From contig JAXHMR010000029.1 in assembly GCA_034521225.1 (NCBI GenBank), positions 177,070-241,069 on the forward strand: a DNA stretch of 64,000 bases. Reading direction: 5' to 3'. Shown in pieces: positions 30,942 to 41,187 of the stretch. The position numbers and the translations under genes were made by a program. The notes below the pieces were generated by a model. The model ran no database searches and was not told the DNA's origin. It saw only the letters and a program-made list of their open reading frames with translations. The first letter of the stretch is position 1, and the number at the start of each line of letters is the position of its first letter. The DNA comes from Woeseia sp034521225 (GTDB lineage: Bacteria; Pseudomonadota; Gammaproteobacteria; Steroidobacterales; Woeseiaceae).

Positions 30942-31084
30942 GAAGTTACCTCTGAATTGGCGCATCTAGCCGCAATCGCGTGCCGGTTCGGCAGCGAAAT
31001 TCTGGGGCGACCATCAATGCAGAATGGAATGTGACCGGACACCGTAACAAATTCCGCGCGCGCATTCACCTTTGGAGCTGCCGC

Positions 31085-31344
31085 CGTCGTCGCGAGCCGC
31101 GCAGCCCTCCGTCACAACGAGCCCATAGGGGGTGTGACACTCCGTCGTTGCGAGCCCATAGGGCGCGGCAATCTCATTGATCTGGCAGAGAGGTAATCTG
31201 TGCGAGATCGCCACGTCGCTGCGCTCCTCGCGATGACGGGGTCGCTGCGCTCCTCGCGATGACGGGGTCGCTGCGCTCCTCGCGATGACGGGGTCGCTGC
31301 GGTACTCGCGATGACGGGGTCGCTGCGGTACTCGCGATGACAGG
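31085..31344. repeat. Modular hairpin repeat, locus 8, with tandem expansion
   Basis: Forward units with cores GCCGCGCAGCCC and GCCCATAGGGC are followed by an inverted unit that has expanded. A 26-base unit starting GTCGCTGCGCTCCTCGCG occurs five times in tandem from 31215 to 31344; the last two copies carry GGTAC in place of GCTCC. The remainder of the 424-base gap upstream of here (30942-31084) shows no gene. Confidence 0.93.
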
Positions 31345-31365
31345 GGTTACGTGTTGTGCCGGCTG

Positions 31366-33521
31366 TCAGCGTTCCGCGCGCGGCGGCAGGCCCGTGTGTT
31401 GCGACAGCACCTTGCCGCGCCTGACGCGATTGTCATGCGCAGATTCGGAGTTCTTGCGGCGTGGAGAGCGGTGCTTGAGTGCTTCCTTCGGCTGCGTAGC
31501 CGGAATCAGCTTGCCCGGGCCGCTGCCGATCAGGTAGTCCAGTTTCATGCCGCGCAGCGCCTCACGGATCTGCGGCCAGTTTTTTGGATCGTGATAGCGC
31601 AGCAGTGCCTTGTGCAGCCGCCGCTTCTCCGGGCTTTTGACAACGTCGACATCGTCGCTCTTGTACGTCACCTTGCGCAGCGGATTCTTGCCGGAATGGT
31701 ACATGGCCGTTGCCGTTGCCATTGGCGACGGGTAAAACGCCTGCACCTGGTCCGCGCGGAAGTTGTTCGCCTTTAGCCATAGGGCCAGGTTCACCATGTC
31801 TTCGTCGGTCGTGCCGGGATGCGCCGCAATGAAATAGGGGATCAGGTACTGTTCCTTGCCCGCTTCCTTCGAAAAGGTCTCGAACATTTCCTTGAAGCGG
31901 TCGTACGCGCCGATACCGGGCTTCATCATCTTGTCGAGCGGTCCGCGCTCAGTGTGCTCCGGCGCGATTTTCAAATAGCCGCCGACATGGTGCGTTACCA
32001 GTTCCTTAACGTACTCCGGATCCTCCGACGGCGAGGTCGTAGCGCAGGCCGGAAGCAATCAGCACCTTCTTGACGCCCGGCAGCGCGCGCGCCTTGCGGT
32101 ACAGGCCGGTCAGTGCCGAGTGGTCGGTATTCAGGTTGTTGCAGATGCCGGGAAACACGCAACTGGGCAGCCGGCAGGCAGCTTCGATTTCGCGACTCTT
32201 GCACGCGAGCCGGTACATGTTTGCCGTCGGGCCGCCAAGATCGGAAATGACACCGGTAAAGCCCGGCACCGTGTCCCGGATTTTCTCGACTTCCTCCAGG
32301 ATCGACTCTTCAGACCGATTCTGGATGATGCGGCCTTCGTGCTCGGTGATAGAACAGAACGTGCAGCCGCCAAAGCAGCCGCGCATGATGTTTACGGAGA
32401 AACGGATCATTTCATACGCGGGTATGCGCGCATCACCATAGGCTTTGTGCGGCACGCGGGCGAACGGCATGCCGAACACGTAATCCATCTCGGCCGTCGA
32501 CAGCGGCAGGGCCGGCGGGTTGATCCACAAGTCACGCTGACCATGCGCCTGCACCAGTGCGCGTGCGTTGCCCGGGTTCGTCTCGAGATGCAGCACTCGA
32601 TTGGCATGTGCATACAGGACAGCGTCGTTGCGTACCTTTTCAAACGATGGTAGCCGGATGACGGATTCGCTCGCGGTTGCGTTTCGCATCCGGCACGAAG
32701 CGCAAAACATTACTCTTGGTCTCCGGTGTCTCCTGCTTTTCCGCACACGCCTTGCTTTGCTGCGTGTTGACGTAGGGATTGACTACCTGGTCGATGCGGC
32801 CCGGGCGGTCGATACGCGTAGAATCGATTTCCCACCAGCCTTCGGGCTTGTCGCTGCGTATGAAGGCAGTGCCGCGAACGTCGGTAATCTCACTGACCGC
32901 ATCACCGCGAGCAATTCTATGCGACAACTCGACGATCGCACGTTCGGCATTCCCATACACCAGCAGGTCGGCGCCAGAGTCAACGAGCAATGAACGCCGG
33001 ACGGCCGACTGCCAGTAGTCGTAGTGCGCAATACGCCGGAGCGATGCCTCGATGCCGCCCAGTATCACCGGCACGTCGCCGTACGCTTCCCTGCAACGCT
33101 GCGTGTAGACGAGCGAACAGCGATCCGGCCGACTGCCGCCGATGCCGCCCGGTGTGTAGGCATCGTCATTACGGACTTTCCGGTCGGCGGTATAGCGGTT
33201 GATCATCGAATCCATGTTGCCGGCGGCCACACCGAAATAAAGGTTCGGCCGGCCCAGCGCCTCAAACGCGTCTTCGAACGCCAGTCCGGCTGGGCGATGA
33301 TGCCGACCCGAAAGCCCTGTGCTTCCAGCAGCCTGCCGATCTATCGCCATGCCGAACGACGGATGATCAACGTAGGCATCGCCGGTGACGATGATGATGT
33401 CGCATGAGTCCCAGCCGAGCGCATCCATTTCGGCGCGCGACATCGGCAGGAACGGTGCCGTGCCATAGCACTCAGCCCAGTACTTGTTGTAGTCGTAAAG
33501 TGGTGTGGCGGTAGCAGGCAT
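31366..33521 (-). CDS. ygiQ: YgiQ-family radical SAM protein, frame-broken
   Basis: Large radical SAM enzyme of unknown reaction. The N-terminal domain contains FLPMSRAEMDALGWDSCDIIIVTGDAYVDHPSFGMAI and VPVILGGIEASLRRIAHYDYW, both diagnostic. The cluster motif is RGCFGGCTFCSITEHEGR (CxxxCxxC), followed by KIAPEHTE and FYPSPMATATAMYH. Frame changes lie near 33320, 32730 and 32045. The start at 33521 (MPATATPLYDYNKYWAECYG) fits the family better than the longer alternative. The C-terminus is a basic, low-complexity tail, as in other YgiQ proteins. Confidence 0.9.
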
Positions 33522-33561
33522 GGGGGGCGGTCGGGCAGGGCGTGGCCGCCTATCATATACG

Positions 33562-34524
33562 CTACGGAACGGCGTTGCAGGCAACGGCCCGGACTGAGGC
33601 TCTAGCCCGGGGGAAGGCTGCGCCGGGCCGCCGCCAGGCTGCGCCGGTAGCGGCGGTCCGGCGGTGCTGCCAGTCAGCCGGCTTGACGAACTTCAGCGTG
33701 TAGCGGTCCGACTCACCGATCTCCAGGTACTTGTCGCGATCCTCATCGCCCAATGCGAGCGAGGGTGGCAGCGTCCAGACACCCTGCGGATGATCGTGCG
33801 TGTCCCGCGGATTGCGATTGATATCGGAACGCCCCGCCAGCTCGAAGCCGGCGGCTTCGGCGTACTCGATCGTGCGTTCCTCGGAGATATAACCGTTCTC
33901 CGCACCCGGGTCCTCGTTCGACGGGTCCGGCCAGCGGTGATCCACGATGCCGAGTATGCCGCCCGGCTTCAGGGCGTCAAACATGGCGACAAAGCCGAGG
34001 CGCGCAGCTTCGGTGCCATAGCCTTCGGCGAACCAGTTGTGGACATTGCGAAAGGTGACGACCATGTCGGCCGATCCCTCAGGCGCGATGGTGAGTTCAT
34101 ACGGAAACGCAAGATGGGTAATGGTGACGTCGCTGTAGATGTCCGGTGTCGTGCCGAGTTTTGTCAGGAACGAACCAAAATAGCGCCGCTGGTAGCCGAA
34201 GGCGGGATTGACCGAATACTGCGCGGCATACAATTTGCCGTCTTCCTGCAACGCCGGTGCAAGGATCTCCGTATACCAGCCGCCGCCAGGCCAGACTTCG
34301 ACCACAGTCATGTCCGAACGGAAACCGAAAAATTCGAGGGTTTCCTTTGGATTGCGATAGGCATCGCGGGCCCGGTTGGCCTCGCTGCGGTGTTCGCCGT
34401 TTATCGCGCTGTCGAGCGCAGCGTCTGTCGTTGCGTCCAGCTCTGCATGGGCAGTCACTGCGACGGCCATTAACAGTGGTGTCAGCAGGCGGCTTGCGAG
34501 GTTGTTGCAATTATTGGTCAACAC
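33562..34524 (-). CDS. Exported SAM-methyltransferase-like protein
   Basis: Class I methyltransferase fold (VVEVWPGGGWYTEILAPAL as motif I, GGILGIVDHRWPD as a later strand) preceded by a signal peptide (LLTPLLMAVAVTAHA). It belongs to a group of predicted methyltransferases that carry export signals even though S-adenosylmethionine is a cytoplasmic cofactor. The conserved core ends with YTLKFVKPA; the last 35 residues are low-complexity and may come from a late frame change. Substrate unknown. Confidence 0.8.
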   Translation of the reverse strand: MLTNNCNNLASRLLTPLLMAVAVTAHAELDATTDAALDSAINGEHRSEANRARDAYRNPKETLEFFGFRSDMTVVEVWPGGGWYTEILAPALQEDGKLYAAQYSVNPAFGYQRRYFGSFLTKLGTTPDIYSDVTITHLAFPYELTIAPEGSADMVVTFRNVHNWFAEGYGTEAARLGFVAMFDALKPGGILGIVDHRWPDPSNEDPGAENGYISEERTIEYAEAAGFELAGRSDINRNPRDTHDHPQGVWTLPPSLALGDEDRDKYLEIGESDRYTLKFVKPADWQHRRTAATGAAWRRPGAAFPRARASVRAVACNAVP

Positions 34525-34698
34525 TTTCGAATCTCCTTCATGCGTTGCGCTATGTTAAGCCTTCCCGGGAAAGCGCTCCAGTCACCGACACGTGGGTCGG
34601 CTGCCCGGCATCATCGTGTTTCCACCCTGGAGCGCCGGTATACTGATGCCTATCGTCCTGAATTGGCGCGGCAATGCAAGTGCGCCGGAGGAGACAAG

Positions 34699-35349
34699 AT
34701 GTTGCGGTACTGTGGATCCTGCCTGTTCGTGATTCTTTCGTTAAGCATGTCGCCTGCGGCCGGGCAGGACGCCATTGAACGGTGCCGGCAGTCGGCGGGC
34801 GATGCGGAACGCATTGCGTGCCTCGAAGCTGCGTTGAGCGGTCAGAGCCAGGTCCCGGAAGCGCCTGGCACACCACCTGACGACGCCGCAGAAGATGGCG
34901 TACCTGTGCCGCCTGGGGTGCCAGAGCCAGTCTTGGCAACTGAAAGCAGCGAAGCTGAAGGTCAGACGCGCAACGTTGTGGCACCGGCACCCGCCGCTCA
35001 AACGCAGGCAGATACGGATCCCGAGCCTCGGTCCGGCTCCGGTGAGCCGGCCGCGGCAGATATCGGTGCCGAACAACTCGCCCGGCGCCGCGGCCGGGAC
35101 GATGAGATGGACCCTCTGGCCAGTGCGAGTGACCTCGCAGTCGCCAGTTTCGACTACGTACCCTACAACCGCCTGCAGGTGACGCTCGAGAACGGCCAGG
35201 TCTGGCTGCAGATTACCGGCGATACCCAGCGTATCCGGGCATCCCTCAGGAAAAACCGTACGGTCGATATCGAGGAATCATCGCTCGGCGGCTACAAGTT
35301 GCGGTTAAACGAAATGCGCAGGACGATCCGCGTGGAGCGGGTAAGGTAA
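34699..35349 (+). CDS. Secreted hypothetical protein with Pro/Ala-rich linker
   Basis: 216 residues from ATG 34699 with GGAGGAG upstream. The signal peptide (MLRYCGSCLFVILSLSMSPAAG) is followed by a short helical segment with two cysteines (ERCRQSAGDAERIACLEAAL). A roughly 80-residue Pro/Ala/Glu-rich linker leads to a compact C-terminal domain (YNRLQVTLENGQVWLQITGDTQRIR...RTIRVERVR). That domain resembles small beta-barrel periplasmic modules seen in related gammaproteobacteria. I cannot assign a function. Confidence 0.75.
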   Translation: MLRYCGSCLFVILSLSMSPAAGQDAIERCRQSAGDAERIACLEAALSGQSQVPEAPGTPPDDAAEDGVPVPPGVPEPVLATESSEAEGQTRNVVAPAPAAQTQADTDPEPRSGSGEPAAADIGAEQLARRRGRDDEMDPLASASDLAVASFDYVPYNRLQVTLENGQVWLQITGDTQRIRASLRKNRTVDIEESSLGGYKLRLNEMRRTIRVERVR

Positions 35350-35382
35350 GAAAGGGTGTCGTATCGGGAGGGGACAGCCACC

Positions 35383-35478
35383 GTCATCGCGAGCCGCGCA
35401 GCGGCGTGGCGATCTTGTTGCGGTTGGCAACGGCATGAATATTCGAGGTCGCCACGCCGCTGCGCGGCTCGCGATGAC
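35383..35478. repeat. Modular hairpin repeat, locus 9
   Basis: Complete element: one forward unit and one inverted unit, both with matching cores GCCGCGCAGCGGC (5-base stem, GCA loop) and constant ends. It is the cleanest copy in the window. Confidence 0.92.
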
Positions 35479-35481
35479 CGT

Positions 35482-35509
35482 AAAAAAACGGCGGCCCGAG
35501 GGCCGCCGT
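35482..35509 (-). terminator. Rho-independent terminator of the TonB receptor gene
   Basis: On the minus strand, a 10-base perfect stem (ACGGCGGCCC with GGGCCGCCGT, loop of two to four bases) is followed by seven T residues. It lies 43 bases beyond the receptor stop codon. Confidence 0.85.
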
Positions 35510-35551
35510 CCGTACTGCTGCAGGGATGTCTCCCTGCGATAACGTTTGCCG

Positions 35552-38500
35552 TCAGAAGCGGCGCGTCGCGTTCAGGAAGAAGCGCCGGCCATACAGGTCG
35601 TACGTCGATTGCACGACCATGTTCATGCGGGCCGGGCCTTCACCCTGGTCGATAAGCGGCGGTTCCTGGTCAAACATGTTGCGCATGCCGCCGGTGAAGG
35701 ACCATTCGTCGGCGTCGTAGGACACGGACAGGTCGTGATACCAGACCGAATCACCGGTATGTGCCTTGATGCAGTTCGTCGGACCGCCCAGCACGTTACA
35801 GGCAGTGATAGACGAGGTGGTGGCCGGGTTGATGTCCTCTTCATCCTTGGCAAACTCGCCGATGAAACGACTGCGCCAGTTGGCGCTCCAGTTGCCGATG
35901 TTGAAGTTGCCGCGGAGCACCCACGCCCATTCGGGGAAGCCGGCTTCGCCGACCCGATTATCGATCGGGGATTGCGGATCGATCTGTTCCTCGAGCGCAT
36001 CGTAGTTCGTGCCGGTAACGTTCCAGGCCATCTCGACGAAGGTATCACCAACCGTAAAGTCGTCCACGTAACGGAGGTTAATGTCGTACCCCTTGGATGT
36101 CACGAGGCCCAGGTTGACGAACGACGAGTCAACCAGCGAGACCGTGTTGTTCTCCGGGTTGACGCCGCGGCGCTGCACACGGCTGCACAGCGCGTTCTCC
36201 AGGTTCGGGTCGTCGTTGTAGCAACGCGCCAGGATCGTCGTTGGATCGAGCTCCTCGACCGTGTCTTCGACATCAATTGAGAAGTAGGTCAACGACAGGT
36301 CCAGGTCGAACGCGTCGGTCAGCGTCTGTGCCCAGACGAAGCCAAGCGTGAACGATTCCGACGTCTCGGCCTTGATGTCCTCGGAACCACCGGTCTCGGT
36401 CGGGATGAGCACGTTGGCCTGCAGGCCGAGAGCGGTCGGGTCTACGCCGTCCAGCACGCAGTTGTCGAGCACCGTCTGGCTGCGCGTTTCCCCGGCGGGG
36501 TTGTACACGTTGTTGATTTGAGCGGTCGTCGGTACCACACAGGGGTCGTTAAGACCGCCGGCATAGGACGCCGGCCTGGCCCGCCAAAAACTGCTCGCGC
36601 AGGTTCGGTGCGCGGAAGGTGGTGCCGAACGTGCCGCGCAGGCGCAGCGATTCGATGGGCTGAACCTCCGCCTTGACCGAGTAGGTGAACTCTTCGCCGA
36701 AGTTCTCCTCGTCTGTGTAACGGCCCGACAGGTTCACCGCGGCCCATTCCGTCACCGGCAGCTCCGTCTCGGCATAGATGTCGAATATCGACGTCTCGCC
36801 AATCGTATCGGTCTCCTGGTCCGGGGCCTCGGACGCGGACAGTGCCTGTGCGCGCACGATATCGTTAGCCGAGTCGATGGAGTTCTCACGCCACTCCATG
36901 CCGACGACGAGACCGACGGTGCCGGCCGGCATCTCGAACAGGTCGCCCGTCACGAGACCGGACAGGTGCAATTGGTTCAGCGTCGTCGTGTTGATCACGT
37001 TGCCGAACAGGAACTCCTGCTCCGCTGTGTGAAAACGTCTTGTTGCCGCCGCGCGTGGTCCAGAGGGAGTCCTGGAACCAGTCGACGACGACACATTCGC
37101 GCGGTGTCAGGAAGCCAAAGCCGGGCGCCGTGCGCTCCAGGCCGCAGACGAGATCGCCGTTGCGATCAATGCGCAGCGTGTCGATCGACTCGCGCACGTG
37201 CGGCTCAAGCATGCCTGCCTGGATCGACGAACCCGAGCTTTCTTCCCATGACGCGAACACGTCGTAGATCCAGTTCCTGTCGCCCAAGGCGCCGAAGCCC
37301 AGGTCGCCTTCCGTGCCGAGCACGATACGGAAATTGTCGATATCCGTCCGGCGATTCTGCGTCAGGCCCTGCAGCGAATAGACCGGCAATGCGTTCTCGT
37401 CGAACGGGTTGAGTGGATTGTCGAACCAGTATCGGGTGGCGCCATCCACACGGTGCCGTCCGGACGCACGTGACGCCATTGTCCGGGTCTGGCGCATCTT
37501 CCATGCGGGATCGCATCGCGGTATCGCCGGAAATGCCTGTTCGGAGGTGAAGATGTCCGTGTTGCTGCGCTGCGAGTAGGAGGTTTCGAGGTACGCGCTG
37601 TGGCCCGGCGAAAACTCGAACGAGCCGGTCGCATAGAGGTTGATCCGCTGGACATCGCCCTGTAACTGCGTGTCCAGTTCTTCCTGTTGCAGGTTGTAGG
37701 GCGTTTGCGATGCGTCGCCCAGCAGCGCGCTTGGCTGCCCGATGATGGCGGCCGCGCCGGCATTCGTCGAAAAGCCCGGTACGCCGATGTCTGTCGCTCC
37801 CGGCGTGTCGTAGACAAATCCCCCCTGGCTGCCGATGAATACCGCGTTGTCCGGCCGGCCGTCGGAACAGAGCGAATAGACATCGCCCGTGGCCGGATCG
37901 ACTTCGATGTCGCGCAGGCAGTTGTTCCAGCCGCTGCGATTACGCGTGAAGATATGATCACGATCGAAGAATTCCGCCGCAACGGTAAAGTTGCCGCGAT
38001 CGTTTGACGCGCCTCCAATAATACTGACGAGCGACTCCTGCCCGCCGTCCTCTGATGGCACCGACGTAAATCCACGCAATTCCATGCCTTCAAAATCCCG
38101 CCGCAGCAGGATATTGACGACGCCCGCGACCGCGTCCGCACCGTAAATGGACGACGCGCCGTCGGTCAGGATCTCGATACGATCAATCATCGCGCTCGGG
38201 ATCAGGTTGAGGTCCGGCGCAACCGGTGCGCCGCGTACGCCTGACGGTGCCAGCCGCCGGCCGTTGACAAGCAGCAATGTGCGTTCCGCACCGAGACCGC
38301 GCAATGCGACGGTTGCCGCTCCGGGTCCACTGGCCGGCACACCTTCAACGGCACCGGTCGTAGAGCCTGCATTCACCGAGCCGTCGAGCTGGGTGCCGAA
38401 CACCACGGGCGACTCGGCGATCATCTGCGTCGTGTCGGCGATGCCGATGCGGACTGAGTCCTGGCCGCCGATAACCTGTACCGGCGAGATGGAGCTGAAC

Positions 38501-38664
38501 TCGTCGCGACGCAGCTTGGAGCCGGTAACGACAATCTCCTCAACCGCTCTTCTTCCCCTTCTTCGCCTTCTTCCTGCGCCTGGACCGGCACAGCGACAAG
38601 CACGCACGCGGCCACTGCAGGCCACGCGCGCAATCCGCGCCACTATGTGCTTGCGATATGACAT
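35552..38664 (-). CDS. TonB-dependent outer-membrane receptor, frame-broken
   Basis: About 1,035 residues, outer-membrane active transporter. A signal peptide ending VAVPVQAQ and an acidic stretch (EEGEEGEE) are followed by the TonB-box-like VEEIVVTGSKL. The plug domain (SPVQVIGGQDSVRIGIADT...RGLGAERTLLLVNGRRLAPSG...SIYGADAVAGVVNILL) leads to a barrel rich in aromatic strands that ends ATRRF with terminal phenylalanine. Frame changes lie near 38600, 37490, 37030 and 36555. The GTGSK plug style resembles receptors for oligosaccharides or peptides as much as siderophores, so the ligand is open. GGGGAG precedes the start, and a clear terminator follows. Confidence 0.9.
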
Positions 38665-39028
38665 GACAATTACTCCCCTTAACGCTCATAGGTAATGAAG
38701 ACGCCCGGGTTACGCCGTGATTTTCTTGTTGGTAGGCGCCTTGCTCCAATCCACTGCCCGTCGTGCGGCAGTTTCATGGCGCACTATACTGTCCAGTGCG
38801 CACCAGAAACTCAAATGCCTGTGGCGCGCGCAGTCTGCCTCCGTGGCGAGCACATATCTTTTACTTTTCATATCAACAAGATACAAGAGTCATGATTGTT
38901 GGTAAATTGCAACATATGCAAATGCGCTATATTGCCCCGGCGGCGCTGCGCACTGCAGCTGCGCAAAAGTCGCCCGCGAGACACAGGTTCGTCGTGCAAG
39001 CTATGGCGAATAAACAGGAGTGGTTGAA
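38665..39028. other. 364-base divergent intergenic region, AT-richer
   Basis: Separates the TonB receptor from the small gene at 39029. It contains a short inverted repeat (38779-38801) and an AT-rich run from about 38860 to 38935 with TTGCAA and TATATT spaced 15 bases, a weak promoter candidate. No gene is seen. Confidence 0.5.
38779..38801. promoter_or_regulatory. Inverted repeat upstream of TonB receptor
   Basis: GCGCACT and AGTGCGC, perfect 7-base arms with a 9-base spacer, about 115 bases before the receptor start. TATACT lies in the spacer and could be a -10 element, so a bound regulator would block transcription. Speculative. Confidence 0.3.
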
Positions 39029-39275
39029 ATGCCCATCGTCCGGGAGACCCGGTTTGAAGACACTTGTGACATCACCGGCATTGAGAACGGCGTTACCGTG
39101 CAGGGGGAGATCCTGGATTTCCGCGAACACGACGTCATCGTTGCAACGATACAGCGCTCCGCCAAGGTGACGCTTCGCTGGCAAAAGCACGCGAATGCCT
39201 ACGTCGGCAGTTTCGGCGGCGTCGAGTTCCAGTCGCCCGGGCCAAAGTCGCAGACATTCAGGGACTCGCAGGTAA
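39029..39275 (+). CDS. Small hypothetical protein, about 81 residues (end uncertain)
   Basis: ATG 39029 has AGGAG 8 bases upstream. The protein starts MPIVRETRFEDTCDITGIENG and has alternating hydrophobic residues suggesting a small beta-barrel (VQGEILDFREHDVIVATI, AKVTLRWQKHANAYVGSF). As written, the frame runs on to 39364, antisense into the next gene. A single-base change near 39268 would end it at TAA 39273-39275, before that gene's stop. I do not recognise a family. Confidence 0.5.
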
Positions 39276-39289
39276 CGCCCCGTTCCCCC

Positions 39290-40171
39290 CTATCGCGTTT
39301 CCGCGCCATCCTTCTCATCGAGCTGCCAGGCGTTGATCCAGTCCGTCTGCTGCCTTACGAGTGACAGTTCGTCGGCCAGGCGCTGTTCGAAATCCGGCAT
39401 GTGCGCGACGCCGTAGAAAATGCCGATGCGCCTGGCGCCGGCATCGATTTGTTCCTGAAGAATCTGCATGGCCCGAGCATTGCGTGCCGCAATTAATGCG
39501 GAACCCTGTTCGCCGCCGAGATAATCCCGCATGTTCCGCTCGTCCGCCATTTCATAGGCGATCGCCGTTTTCAGTCCGTTGTTCTGGCGATGTGCCACCA
39601 TCCTGCCGAGCACACGAAGATCCCTCAGCCCTAACGGGTCCTTGGCGTACTCGTCCAGCGCCACAAGGAACGTGCGCCAGGCATACACGTAGAGTGACTC
39701 GCCGCGGTCCGCCATGCTGTCACCCAGCATCGCAGCGGTCATATCGGCATGCACAAAATTGGGCGCGCTGTAGTCAATTTCATCGAGTTGAAAGGCCAAC
39801 CCAAGCAGGTTTTTCAGGAAAACCTGCGATGCGCTCAGCATGTTCATCGGATTCGGATTGTTTGGCGTTGTTTCCGTCTCGTCGCGGATGACCAATTCAT
39901 AGAGCACGACATCGTAGGCGTCGAAGCGGTCGTTCAGGTTCTCGTAATACGAGCTGTCACCGATATGAATGGCGCTGATCAGGTCTACCGCCAACTCGTC
40001 ATTCCCGGACACTGCGCCGTACTTGACGATCGCCAGCTGCAGCGCTGTCGGGTTGCCGTGTGCATCTGACGCAATTCGCGTGAAGGCGGCGGCGGCCGCC
40101 GCCCCGGCGAAAGCCGTTACCGCAATGGACATCGCTGCAGTGCTCAGCAGCCTGTTCATGAACGTGTTCAT
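39290..40171 (-). CDS. TraB/GumN-like secreted protein
   Basis: 293 residues with a signal peptide (MNTFMNRLLSTAAMSIAVTAFAGAAAA), intact; GGGAG precedes the start. Family features: an early histidine motif (SAIHIGDSSYYENLNDRFDAYDVVLYE), a mid-protein MADERNMRDYL, and the C-terminal second histidine motif RRIGIFYGVAHMPDFEQRL. These match the paired-histidine pattern of TraB/GumN/TIKI proteins, some of which are metalloproteases. Probably periplasmic; substrate unknown. It lies 18 bases downstream of the exonuclease-fold gene's stop on the same strand, so they may be transcribed together. Confidence 0.78.
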   Translation of the reverse strand: MNTFMNRLLSTAAMSIAVTAFAGAAAAAAFTRIASDAHGNPTALQLAIVKYGAVSGNDELAVDLISAIHIGDSSYYENLNDRFDAYDVVLYELVIRDETETTPNNPNPMNMLSASQVFLKNLLGLAFQLDEIDYSAPNFVHADMTAAMLGDSMADRGESLYVYAWRTFLVALDEYAKDPLGLRDLRVLGRMVAHRQNNGLKTAIAYEMADERNMRDYLGGEQGSALIAARNARAMQILQEQIDAGARRIGIFYGVAHMPDFEQRLADELSLVRQQTDWINAWQLDEKDGAETR

Positions 40172-40189
40172 TGACGTTTTCAGCTCCCG

Positions 40190-41074
40190 CTACATCGTCA
40201 GCGTAACACTCATGGGCCGGTGATCGGAGGTGCTTACCATCCGTGTATTGCTTTGCAGTGCGGTCAGGCCGCGCACGTAAATGTGGTCAAGGAATCGGCC
40301 CATCACCCGCATCCTGTGATCCTCGCTGAAGCTCAACGGCTCGAGCGACAGCGTTGCGGCCAGGTTGTCGATGACTGCCATGCGGCCGTGCCGCCACGTG
40401 TTGAGATCGCCTGAAAGTATTACCGGGCCCGTGTGATTTTCGAGGGCCGCGGCAATTTGCGCGAACTGTTGCTCAAAGACGTCCAGTCCGAACGACAGGC
40501 TGACGGCATGCACATTGACGACGACAAGCGTCTGCTCCGTGCCGGTCAGGCCGTACTGCGTCAGGCTTGTTCCTTTCGGTGTCCGCATCAGCGGCTCCAT
40601 CGTCACGAAGCTGCACTGTGTCAGCGGTTTTCGGGTGGACAGCGTCAGCACGCCGGTTACCGCTCCGCTGGTCCGGTAGCCAGGTGCAAATGACCAGTGC
40701 ATATCCGGAGTCAGGTCGGTAATTGTGTCGGGCCGAAGCGATGCTTCCTGGATCAGGATCAGATCCCTGCCGGCCGCAAGCTGGTCGTAGTCCCGCAGCC
40801 AGTCGGGGCTGCTGTTCTTGCGTATGTTCCAGTTGGCCAGCCGGATGTCATACGGGTCCAGCCGTGCGCCGTCTCCCGGAACGGCGCTGTCGAGCGAGTC
40901 ACGGCAGCTGCTGATGCCCAGGTTGCCCGGCACGTGGTAGGTCGCCTGCAGGTTCGATACCTGGAAGAGGGGTGCTACGGTAGTCGTCGCGCAGGCTGTC
41001 GTGAGCAACAGCAACGCCTGGGCGGCGGCATGACTCACGATGCGTCGCCGTAAATGGGCCCGATCGGGTTTCAC
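40190..41074 (-). CDS. Endonuclease/exonuclease/phosphatase-fold lipoprotein
   Basis: The GTG at 41074 starts VKPDRAHLRRRIVSHAAAQALLLLTTAC, a lipoprotein signal with the lipidated Cys in LLTTAC; longer starts exist upstream. The EEP catalytic motifs appear in order: LANWNIRKN, LILIQEA, VVNVHAVSL, LSGDLNTW, RFLDHIYVRG and TSDHRPMS. The fold cleaves phosphodiesters (nucleic acid or lipid). An envelope-anchored member suggests use on extracellular DNA or phospholipids. Intact. Confidence 0.84.
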   Translation of the reverse strand: MKPDRAHLRRRIVSHAAAQALLLLTTACATTTVAPLFQVSNLQATYHVPGNLGISSCRDSLDSAVPGDGARLDPYDIRLANWNIRKNSSPDWLRDYDQLAAGRDLILIQEASLRPDTITDLTPDMHWSFAPGYRTSGAVTGVLTLSTRKPLTQCSFVTMEPLMRTPKGTSLTQYGLTGTEQTLVVVNVHAVSLSFGLDVFEQQFAQIAAALENHTGPVILSGDLNTWRHGRMAVIDNLAATLSLEPLSFSEDHRMRVMGRFLDHIYVRGLTALQSNTRMVSTSDHRPMSVTLTM

Positions 41075-41187
41075 GATATGTACTTCGCTCCTGGATGAGA
41101 TCGCTCGGGGCTGCTGATGTCGGCCCGGAAAGCAAAACAGTCTACTAGCCCTTGGACCGCGCAACCACGGCGCGGTTCGCATTCCGG

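Noticed and set aside
31215..31344. Possible CRISPR-like array
   Set aside because: The 26-base units are directly adjacent with no unique spacers, no cas genes are near, and the units are parts of the dispersed hairpin repeat.
40152..40164. GTTCATGAAC copy near 40153 as another palindromic element
   Set aside because: It falls inside the first codons of the TraB-like gene (MNTFMNRL), has no inverted partner, and is explained by the coding sequence.
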